From the NCBI GenBank assembly GCA_947493165.1, contig CANLPY010000001.1, positions 186,001-250,000 on the forward strand: DNA of 64,000 nt, read 5' to 3'. The notes under the pieces were generated by a model that was given only the letters and a program-made list of their open reading frames with translations, was not told where the DNA came from and did not search any database. Positions 34,962 to 42,509 of this stretch are shown in pieces; position 1 is the first letter of the stretch, and every line of letters begins with the position of its first letter. This DNA is from an uncultured Erythrobacter sp. (GTDB taxonomy: Bacteria; Pseudomonadota; Alphaproteobacteria; Sphingomonadales; Sphingomonadaceae). The position numbers and the translations under genes are program-made.

Positions 34962-35320
34962 GGCTTGACGACTCAACTGGAAAGCATTTTGTGAAGATGG
35001 TTTCGATCCCTTGGACGCCCCAGCATGCCCAGATCGATGCATGCATCAGGTCACGCCCAAGGGCGGATAAGTCGTAGAAGTGGCCGTATTGTGATCGTCA
35101 TGCTGCACGCATCGCGCAAATCACTCGCGTTGGCAAGGTGTGATCAACAAGACTTAAACTGCTTGCACTTTTGAGGAATTGTGCTCCAGTTACCCGCACG
35201 TCTTCTTTCTGTAGCCGCGCAACTTTCAGTATTGCCAGTTGGACAATGTAACCATTTGTGCGCAATATTCGAACCCGATGATGTGTCGAGATTACACAAT
35301 GAGTTTTTAGGAGAACCAAC
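34962..35320. other. Intergenic region between leuA and YHS gene
   Basis: This 359-base divergent spacer must hold the promoters of leuA (minus) and the YHS lipoprotein (plus). Apart from the leader ORF at 35051-35101 and a pairing segment (CCCTTGGGCG of the leader end with CGTCCAAGGG about 35 bases later on the minus strand), I see no RNA gene and no further coding sequence. Confidence 0.5.
35051..35101 (-). CDS. Possible leuA leader peptide
   Basis: A 16-codon ORF on the leuA strand encodes MTITIRPLLRLIRPWA. It has Leu-Leu-Arg-Leu-Ile in a row, using CTT, CTA and CTT leucine codons instead of the CTG that dominates elsewhere. That is the layout of an amino-acid biosynthesis leader peptide whose ribosome stalls when leucine is scarce. 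Its last codons can pair with a sequence downstream, but no U-run follows, so classic transcription attenuation is not shown. The ribosome site is weak. Treat as a candidate. Confidence 0.4.
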   Translation of the reverse strand: MTITIRPLLRLIRPWA

Positions 35321-35875
35321 ATGAAGAATTCAATTTTTGCTATTGCACTGCTTGCAACAGCAGCAGCATGTAGCCCAGCAGCCGAAGCTCCGGTTGAAGG
35401 TGACGCAGCAGCGGCAACCGAAACAACATCAAGCGCTAATGTGATTGCTGATCTTGGCGGTGAAAACACCGGCCCGGTCTATACCGCTTCAAAAGGCGAT
35501 ACACTCGCCGTGAGCGGCTATGACACGGTTAGCTACTTTGAAGGTGATGGCGTTCCGGTTGAAGGTTCAGAAGAATTCACAGTTCTTTATGAAGGCTTTG
35601 AGTATCGCTTCGCCAGCGAAGAAAACGCACAGAAATTTATCGCTGAACCGGCCAAATATGCACCGGCCTATGGCGGCTATTGCGCATGGGCTATCGGCGC
35701 GAACGACGCGCTGGCGCCGGGCAACGCCAATGTTTACGAGATTGTCGATGGCAAGCTCTATTTGAACTTCAGCGAAGATGTTCAGCAAAACTGGAGGAAG
35801 GATATTCCGGGCTTTATCGAGTCGGCGGATACAAACTATCCAACTCACTCGCCGGATGAACATTTCCAAGACTGA
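35321..35875 (+). CDS. YHS domain lipoprotein
   Basis: A 184-residue product with a short signal ending in the lipobox-like ATAAAC (Cys17), then an Ala/Thr-rich linker. Residues ~62-160 form the YHS domain: SGYDTVSYFEGDGVP, then FRFASEENAQKF-like (here YRFASEENAQKF), YAPAYGGYCAWAIG with one Cys, and DGKLYLNFSEDVQ. YHS domains are small, often metal-associated modules found in metal transporters and oxygenases; the function of secreted forms is unknown. AGGAGA lies well placed before the ATG. It is a clear paralogue of the product at 38371. A strong terminator follows. Confidence 0.85.
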   Translation: MKNSIFAIALLATAAACSPAAEAPVEGDAAAATETTSSANVIADLGGENTGPVYTASKGDTLAVSGYDTVSYFEGDGVPVEGSEEFTVLYEGFEYRFASEENAQKFIAEPAKYAPAYGGYCAWAIGANDALAPGNANVYEIVDGKLYLNFSEDVQQNWRKDIPGFIESADTNYPTHSPDEHFQD

Positions 35876-35896
35876 TTGACTTGGCTTGAAATGAAG

Positions 35897-35930
35897 AACC
35901 CCGCTGGAGCGATCCGGCGGGGTTTTTATT
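35897..35930 (+). terminator. Rho-independent terminator after the YHS lipoprotein
   Basis: A 12-base-pair stem (35897-35908 with 35913-35924, one G-T pair), GCGA tetraloop and a following T-rich run end the plus-strand transcript. The left arm has only a weak A-run, so it acts mainly in the plus direction. Confidence 0.88.
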
Positions 35931-35936
35931 GCAGAA

Positions 35937-36398
35937 TCACCCGCATTGCGCTCCGCTGATTACGCCTGAACTATCGATCATCACGTTCAGCCGCGATGAC
36001 GCTGCGTCTGGCGTAATGGCGCCTGCACCTGGTGGTATAAAGCGCACTTCATTGGCCGAGCTGACTGATGCAACTATCTGCGACCGTGCGGCAACGTCAG
36101 CAGTTTGGCCGATAAATTCGGCGATCAGGTTCGCGCCGCAAACCGTGCCAGGTGGTGCGTTTTCAGTGCCGGGCGCATAAGGACTTGCGATGCCATCTCG
36201 TGCTTGAGGAAAGGCCGCTGCAGGTGGCTCGGTGGGCTCGCTCCCAGACGGCGGCTGCTCGATCTGCTCAGGCGCGCCATTGATACGAGATGCAAAACTT
36301 TCAGCGACATTTGTTTCTGCTGCTTCTTCAGCTGAGTTGCTGCACCCCGCAAGTGCGAGCAGCGATAAAGCACAAACGGAGATCGATAGCCTATTCAT
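35937..36398 (-). CDS. I78-family peptidase inhibitor lipoprotein
   Basis: A 153-residue lipoprotein with signal MNRLSISV... and lipobox LAGC (Cys19). A Pro/Glu-rich linker runs to about residue 85. The C-terminal 65 residues are an I78 inhibitor-like domain: CGANLIAEFIGQ, then RFIPPGA, and the terminal SRLNVMIDSSGVISGAQCG with a final Cys that could bridge to the first. The family inhibits serine elastase-type proteases. The protein would sit in the outer membrane or periplasm. It lies 117 bases downstream of a second, divergent copy on the same strand. Confidence 0.82.
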   Translation of the reverse strand: MNRLSISVCALSLLALAGCSNSAEEAAETNVAESFASRINGAPEQIEQPPSGSEPTEPPAAAFPQARDGIASPYAPGTENAPPGTVCGANLIAEFIGQTADVAARSQIVASVSSANEVRFIPPGAGAITPDAASSRLNVMIDSSGVISGAQCG

Positions 36399-36515
36399 CA
36401 TTGCGCCTTTGCAGCTGGGGGACAACGAAACGGTATTGCCTATTCAACACAAAGGTAGGCTTTGCAATTGTAAGGGCAGCTTACCGGCAATGATCCGCAG
36501 TTGGCCCACGTGTAG

Positions 36516-36980
36516 TCAATAACAACTCACGTTAGCAATAACTCCGTTTTCATCGAGCATTACGTTTAAGCGATCAGGCTGCATGTCATCTGTTACGGCT
36601 GCGTTGTATTCTACCCAGCGAAGCCGGCCGATAGCAAGTTCCTGAATTTTCGCCTGAGCAGCATCGGTTCCCTGTCGCCCGACATACATTTGTGCCTTGT
36701 CTGCTCCGCATTGGTCTGGCGTGATGCCGAGACAATTGCTGCCTGCTGGGCGGCGAATGTCGGGATTGATACCTGGGCAGGGGGCGAGGTCTGTTGCTGC
36801 CGATGCGGATTGTGCTGGTTCTGGCAATTGGGCTTGCATTGTCTCATCGGGAGCAACTTGCTCATCTACAAACTGAGCATCTGATGCCCACGGTTGCTCT
36901 ACCGCTTCGCACGCGGAGGCAGTTATAAGGCAAATCGCAAGTAAGGTTAATCTCTTCAACGTCTTTCGGGAACGTTCCAT
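36516..36980 (-). CDS. I78-family peptidase inhibitor-like lipoprotein (second copy)
   Basis: A 154-residue secreted protein. The signal ends in TASAC, a weak lipobox, so it may be lipidated or simply cleaved. The linker contains CPGINPDIRRPAGSNC, an extra Cys pair. The C-terminal domain has CGADKAQMYVGRQG, a LRWVEYN strand and PDRLNVMLDENGVIANVSCY, matching the I78 layout with the same terminal Cys. It is only distantly similar to its neighbour at 35937, so the pair is old or diverging fast. The downstream end of the alpha-hydroxy-acid oxidase gene is 21 bases away on the same strand. Confidence 0.72.
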   Translation of the reverse strand: MERSRKTLKRLTLLAICLITASACEAVEQPWASDAQFVDEQVAPDETMQAQLPEPAQSASAATDLAPCPGINPDIRRPAGSNCLGITPDQCGADKAQMYVGRQGTDAAQAKIQELAIGRLRWVEYNAAVTDDMQPDRLNVMLDENGVIANVSCY

Positions 36981-37000
36981 GCATATCGCTTACCTTGCGA

Positions 37001-38167
37001 CTAATGCCAGCGCAGCCGATCTTCAGTCAACTGGTCTACACTGGTGACGCCCATCAATCGCATACCGCGCTCAATCTCATCTTGGAGGATGGCAATTGCG
37101 CGCTCAACCCCGCCCTGACCTGCCGCTGCAAGTGCATAGAGGTAGAGCCGACCGCCCGAAGCTGCGGTCGCACCTGCACAAACTGCCTTGAGAGCGTGAG
37201 TTCCGCGGCGGACCCCGCCATCGCAAATGATCTCTATCTCGCCGCCAACGGTATCAACGATCTCGCGCAAATGATCGAATGGTGCGCGACAGCCGTCTAG
37301 TTGGCGTCCGCCATGATTTGAAATCATGATCGCATCGGCTCCGATATCAACCGCTCGCCGCGCATCGCCTGCGCTCATTACCCCTTTCAGGACAAACTTA
37401 CCGCCCCAATCCTGACGAATGCGTTCAGCCGTGCTCCAGTCCATCGATGTGTCGAGCATAGTGTTGAAATACTCAGCGATTGAAACCGCTTTGCTCGAGC
37501 CTTCGCTTACATGCGTATCGAGATTGGGAAGCGCAAACTTCTCTCGCATCACGTAATCCAGCGTCCAGCGAGGGCGGGTCGCATAACTCCAGATACTGGC
37601 CGGTGTGAAACGGGGTGGGGCAGTAAAGCCTGATCGCAGACAGCGTTCACGTTTGCCAGAAACGATAGTATCCACTGTTAGCGCCAATGCGTCGAAGTTC
37701 GCTACTCGGCACCGCTCTATCATGCTGGCGTTCAGGCCTTTGTCCTTGTGAACGTAGAGCTGAAAGAGTTTTGGCGCGGTCGTCAGCGCTGCAATTTCCT
37801 CAATGCTGCGCGTGGCGAGGCTGGATATGCCAAACCATAGGCCAAATTTTTCAGCGGCTTTTGCAACTGCGGTTTCTCCTTGCCAATGAAACGCGCGTTG
37901 CACAGCTGTTGGTGACAGCATCAAGGGAAGGGCGGATTTGCGGCCTAGAATTGAGCAGGACGCATCAATGTCGGCGACGCCAGCAAGCACGTCAGGAACA
38001 ATGTCGCAGGCTCCAAACGCATCTGTGTTGCGTTTTTTTGTAAGCTCATCGTCGGCTGCACCATCAATGTAATCAAACACTGGAAACGGCAGGCGCGCCT
38101 TCGCTAAGGCCCGGAAATCCGCGATATTGTGGCAATCAGTTAAGCGCATTACCGGCCTGTGCCGCAT
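37001..38167 (-). CDS. FMN-dependent alpha-hydroxy-acid oxidase/dehydrogenase (LldD family)
   Basis: A 388-residue TIM-barrel flavoenzyme. It has PVFDYIDGAADDE near the N-terminus, QLYVHKDKG, VLKGVMSAGDARRA with the FMN-contacting Lys, and ISNHGGRQLDGC with the catalytic-base His, then DGGVRRGTHALKA. The family oxidises L-lactate or similar 2-hydroxy acids and passes electrons to quinone or oxygen; L-lactate is the likeliest substrate but is not proven. The start is uncertain between 38167 (AGGA upstream) and the ATG at 38149, which matches the common family N-terminus. Confidence 0.88.
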   Translation of the reverse strand: MRHRPVMRLTDCHNIADFRALAKARLPFPVFDYIDGAADDELTKKRNTDAFGACDIVPDVLAGVADIDASCSILGRKSALPLMLSPTAVQRAFHWQGETAVAKAAEKFGLWFGISSLATRSIEEIAALTTAPKLFQLYVHKDKGLNASMIERCRVANFDALALTVDTIVSGKRERCLRSGFTAPPRFTPASIWSYATRPRWTLDYVMREKFALPNLDTHVSEGSSKAVSIAEYFNTMLDTSMDWSTAERIRQDWGGKFVLKGVMSAGDARRAVDIGADAIMISNHGGRQLDGCRAPFDHLREIVDTVGGEIEIICDGGVRRGTHALKAVCAGATAASGGRLYLYALAAAGQGGVERAIAILQDEIERGMRLMGVTSVDQLTEDRLRWH

Positions 38168-38370
38168 CGCATCGATCCTGTCGAGACCGCGCCTGAGGCG
38201 TACAATTCGAAAAATTTTTTCGGATAGTGAAACCATTCTTTGCGTTTTGGCGAACTCCATAATGTGCGCGGCCATCCGGCCAACCATATGAGGCGATTTC
38301 CCCCCGTCGTCTCTCCCCTGATAACCCTCAGGTTTGGTGGTCGCGGCACAGAAATTTTTGGAGAACCCCG

Positions 38371-38847
38371 ATGAAGTTCAAGTTTCTATTGCTCGCCGCC
38401 GCTTTTGCAGCGCCAATTGCGATTGTCGCTCCCGCCCATGCTGATGGCGGCGTTTTTGTAGGCGTCAACCAAGGGAATATCGCAGTCGGTGGCTATGACA
38501 CTGTCAGCTATTTCCAGGGCAATGGCGTTCCTATGAAAGGCAGCTCGCGCTTTACAGTAAAGCACGACGGTGCGGAATGGCATTTTTCCAGTCAAGCTAA
38601 CGCTGAGAAATTCAAAGAAAACCCTGATGCCTACGCCCCGCAATATGGTGGCCACTGTGCATGGGCGATGAGCCGCGGTTCGCTCGCTCCCGGTGATCCG
38701 AACGTTTACAAGCTGGTGGATGGCAAATTGTATTTGAACGTGAACAAGCAAGTTCAACAGATGTGGTTCAAAGACATTCCCGGCTTCATTGCGAAAGCCA
38801 ATGCTGCTTGGGCTAAAATCCCTGACGGCAAACGCTTCGGCGATTGA
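38371..38847 (+). CDS. Secreted YHS domain protein
   Basis: A 158-residue protein with a clean Sec signal (cleavage after APAHA, about residue 24). The mature part is one YHS domain: GGYDTVSYFQGNGVP, WHFSSQANAEKF, YAPQYGGHCAWAMS, NVYKLVDGKLYLN and WFKDIPGFI. It shares these blocks with the lipoprotein at 35321. GGAGAACCCCG precedes the ATG, much like the leader of that paralogue. It is 118 bases upstream of the NPCAA-repeat gene on the same strand and may share its transcript. The ligand is unknown. Confidence 0.87.
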   Translation: MKFKFLLLAAAFAAPIAIVAPAHADGGVFVGVNQGNIAVGGYDTVSYFQGNGVPMKGSSRFTVKHDGAEWHFSSQANAEKFKENPDAYAPQYGGHCAWAMSRGSLAPGDPNVYKLVDGKLYLNVNKQVQQMWFKDIPGFIAKANAAWAKIPDGKRFGD

Positions 38848-38859
38848 TTTTACCGAATT

Positions 38860-38904
38860 GGGTGCCCCAGCTCATCCCTGACCCCACACCGTGCCGGGGC
38901 GCCC
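38860..38904 (+). promoter_or_regulatory. Intergenic hairpin between YHS and NPCAA-repeat genes
   Basis: GGGTGCCCC (38860-38868) can pair with GGGGCGCCC (38896-38904) over nine bases with one G-U pair. No T-run follows, so it is not a terminator; it may protect or cleave the message so the two genes are expressed at different levels. This is an inference from pairing alone. Confidence 0.35.
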
Positions 38905-38965
38905 GATACCTCAAAACAAGTGCAAATACCCAAACCCTAAGTACGTAACCGGAAGGAATACCCCA

Positions 38966-39280
38966 ATGTCTAATTCTAAAAATCTCGCTCGCATGTTGAT
39001 GGTTGCTGGCGGACTCGCCGTTGCATCTGCAGGTGCACCAGCTCTCGCCGATGCTCCGTGCGGCCCAAGCGCTTGCTCAGCCAGCTACAATCCTTGCGCT
39101 GCAAAGAAAAAGGCAAAGAAGAGCGCGTGTTCAGCTAACCCATGTGCCGCTAACCCATGCGCTGCTAACCCATGCGCCGCTAACCCATGCGCTGCTAATC
39201 CATGCGCCGCTAACCCATGCGCTGCTAACCCATGCGCTGCTAACCCATGCGCAGCCAACCCTTGTGCGCCTAAAGCTTAA
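38966..39280 (+). CDS. Secreted cysteine-repeat protein (NPCAA repeats)
   Basis: A 104-residue protein. A Sec signal (cleavage after ALA, about residue 29) is followed by DAPCGPSACSASYNPC, a basic KKKAKKSAC stretch, then nine tandem NPCAA units (the last is NPCAP) to the end. The mature part is therefore about one-fifth Cys, evenly spaced every five residues, which suggests metal or thiol binding outside the cytoplasm. I know of no assigned function. GGAAGGA precedes the ATG. A strong terminator follows. Its neighbours, a YHS protein and a His-rich protein, support a metal-handling idea without proving it. Confidence 0.85.
   Translation: MSNSKNLARMLMVAGGLAVASAGAPALADAPCGPSACSASYNPCAAKKKAKKSACSANPCAANPCAANPCAANPCAANPCAANPCAANPCAANPCAANPCAPKA
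39137..39271 (+). repeat. Nine tandem 15-base repeats coding NPCAA
   Basis: The unit is AACCCATGCGCTGCT with a few third-base changes (TGT/TGC, GCC/GCT/GCA, AAT once). The close DNA identity points to recent slippage or unequal-crossover expansion, so the copy number may vary between strains. Confidence 0.95.
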
Positions 39281-39294
39281 CGGCGTGCATTTAG

Positions 39295-39337
39295 TGCGGC
39301 CGGGAGCGCACCCTCCTAGTGTTCCCGGTCGCATTTT
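39295..39337 (+). terminator. Rho-independent terminator after the NPCAA-repeat gene
   Basis: An 11-base stem with one G-T pair (39295-39305 with 39323-39333), a 17-base loop and a TTTTCCTTTTCC tail. It closes the YHS/NPCAA transcript 19 bases before the next gene, which must then depend on read-through or on a promoter inside this region. Confidence 0.85.
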
Positions 39338-39355
39338 CCTTTTCCTCGGGATTCA

Positions 39356-40009
39356 ATGATGCCTGCTAAGCTTTCTCATGATGACTATGCAGACATGCTG
39401 GTGACCAGCACAGAAGCAATGTTTGTCAGCGGTAGACCACTGATGAGCCGGATTATCCCCGATGGAATAACACCCGAAATTTGGGAGCATTATCCCCAAG
39501 GCGATGTGGTCAACGGCCCGGCAGGAAGTCGCTATTTTTACCACTGCCACCCACCGGGCGAACGTCTGAACGGTGAGCACGGGCATTTCCACCTGTTCTT
39601 TGATAAGTCTGCGATGCCGGGTGGCACTGTACCAAAAATTGCGCCGCCATTTATTGAACGCAACGAACCACGCGCCGATGTGGTACATATCGCTGCTCTC
39701 TCGATTTCGAGCCAAGGGCTACCACTACAATGGTTCGGTACAAATCGCTGGGTTACTGATGAGTGGTTGTTTCCGGCGTATGCCGTAATTGCCGTCTTGA
39801 ATCAGTTTGATCTGCGCGGTCCGTCCGGTGATTCATTGGTCAATGAATGGCTCACCGCCATGGTTGGTGTTGCCCGTAAGCAGATTGAAGACCTTCTGAA
39901 TCAACGTGATGCCCAATTGAATGCGCTAGATGAGACAGGAGAAGATCGCGCTGTCGAGGTAACTGGTTCAGCTCAAATATCGCTCGAAAACCTGTTTGAG
40001 CGAGCCTGA
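39356..40009 (+). CDS. DUF6969-like His-rich protein
   Basis: A 217-residue protein with no signal peptide. Around residues 60-85 it has YFYHCHPPGE and GEHGHFHLFF, five His and one Cys within 26 residues, which looks like a metal site. The rest has a WFGTNRWVTDEW block and a helical C-terminal third. It resembles proteins labelled DUF6969; no function is known to me. It follows the NPCAA gene's terminator by 19 bases and has no strong ribosome site. It ends three bases before the convergent DUF4329 gene. Confidence 0.72.
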   Translation: MMPAKLSHDDYADMLVTSTEAMFVSGRPLMSRIIPDGITPEIWEHYPQGDVVNGPAGSRYFYHCHPPGERLNGEHGHFHLFFDKSAMPGGTVPKIAPPFIERNEPRADVVHIAALSISSQGLPLQWFGTNRWVTDEWLFPAYAVIAVLNQFDLRGPSGDSLVNEWLTAMVGVARKQIEDLLNQRDAQLNALDETGEDRAVEVTGSAQISLENLFERA

Positions 40010-40023
40010 TTGTTAACAATCAG
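40006..40023. repeat. Perfect 18-base palindrome at convergent gene ends
   Basis: CTGATTGTTAACAATCAG covers the stop codons of both convergent genes (39356 and 40013). It can form a short hairpin in either transcript and may act as a weak shared terminator; there is no T-run. Confidence 0.6.
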
Positions 40024-40612
40024 GAGCACGGCTTTTCGGGCCAAACCGCAATTGCTGCATCGTATAACTTTCTTTTGGATTGAACGCGGCGCATGGGTCA
40101 TAATCGGGATCTTGCGATACGCAGCCTTCACCGCAAATTTGAGCAGCTGTTTCTGCTTGCCAATCAACGAACCACAAGCGGCCACCTGGTGTTGAAACAT
40201 AACCATCTACACGTTCTTCAACTCCAACGCTCATATCCTGAAATGAAGGCACTTCGCCGATATAATCGGTGTCAAACCCACCGTGCGTATGGATATTGGC
40301 AAGGGGCAGCATACCCGGCTCTATCACATAGAGGGAGGCGCAACTATCATTGCTGCCTGCAAGCGTTTTGGTGACCTCAAGCTCACCGGAATAACTCTCA
40401 TATATCATGGCGCAATGCTCTTTGCTTTGAGCAAATGAGAGTTGTTGCAACTCATCGAGTTTCTGCCGGGCAAACCGTTCAACTTCGCTGGCCGGAATAG
40501 TCGGTTCGCGTCTATCGGCCTCGCCGTCGCTTGAGGCGCTGCGAAAAAAAATGATGACCCAAGCGGCCGCACAGACCGCGAGGATCGCCATCGTTTTTTT
40601 CGTGTCACCCAT
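40013..40612 (-). CDS. DUF4329 domain protein, membrane-anchored
   Basis: A 199-residue protein with one N-terminal membrane segment (about residues 8-24). The outside part contains NIHTHGGFDTDYIGEVPS and the DGYVSTPGGRLWFVDW block, the DUF4329 core, which resembles JAB/deaminase-like hydrolase folds with a H-x-H motif. Six Cys lie in the mature part, several near the C-terminus. DUF4329 also occurs in toxin C-termini, but there is no toxin architecture here. It starts 19 bases after ilvC on the same strand and may be its distal operon gene. Confidence 0.75.
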   Translation of the reverse strand: MGDTKKTMAILAVCAAAWVIIFFRSASSDGEADRREPTIPASEVERFARQKLDELQQLSFAQSKEHCAMIYESYSGELEVTKTLAGSNDSCASLYVIEPGMLPLANIHTHGGFDTDYIGEVPSFQDMSVGVEERVDGYVSTPGGRLWFVDWQAETAAQICGEGCVSQDPDYDPCAAFNPKESYTMQQLRFGPKSRAPDC

Positions 40613-40631
40613 AATGGTGATGCAATTGCCG

Positions 40632-42206
<1,575 letters not shown>

Positions 42207-42210
<4 letters not shown>

Positions 42211-42509
42211 GTATTTCGTCCCTCCCAAACCGGCTCGAAAATGCGGTTGGCCGATTGGTGTTCTTCGAGAAACTCGCGTCCTAGCTTTAGCGCTACATCC
42301 CGATCTGCCTCTTTGCTTAAGTCTTGGATGGGGTCGATGAGTAACATCCACTTCCCGTCTTCCATCTGCTCAGCGACGTCAAAACCTAGAAATCGGCCAT
42401 CATGCTTCGCGAGCCACTCGAGCACGTCTTGTGCATCAGCAGGTTTGAACCAGCCGCGCTTGTGCGCGCGCTCCGCAAGAGCGGCCGGAAGACGCAACGA
42501 ACTTGTCAT
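42207..42509 (-). CDS. Unknown 100-residue protein inserted between ilvB and ilvN
   Basis: A small soluble protein (SSLRLPAALAERAHKRGW at the start, FDVAEQMEDGKWMLLIDP in the middle, a Glu/Arg-rich helical end). I do not recognise the family. Its start codon shares one base with the ilvB stop (TGATG) and its stop overlaps the ilvN start by four, so it is locked into the operon by translational coupling on both sides. Codon use looks like its neighbours. A role in acetolactate synthase function or control is a reasonable guess from context only. Confidence 0.82.

Noticed and set aside
34962..35101. Classic transcription attenuator before leuA
   Set aside because: A pairing segment exists, but there is no run of U's after it, so a rho-independent attenuator is not supported.
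36516..36980. Treating the second I78-like gene as a pseudogene
   Set aside because: It has a complete signal, intact frame and the same conserved C-terminal pattern as its neighbour.
39137..39271. Regular 15-base repetition resembling a CRISPR array
   Set aside because: The units are directly adjacent with no spacers and encode a repeating pentapeptide inside a gene.
39131..39334. Minus-strand ORF with AWVSS-like repeats opposite the NPCAA gene
   Set aside because: It is only the mirror of the plus-strand repeat. The plus frame has a signal peptide, ribosome site and terminator; the minus frame has none.
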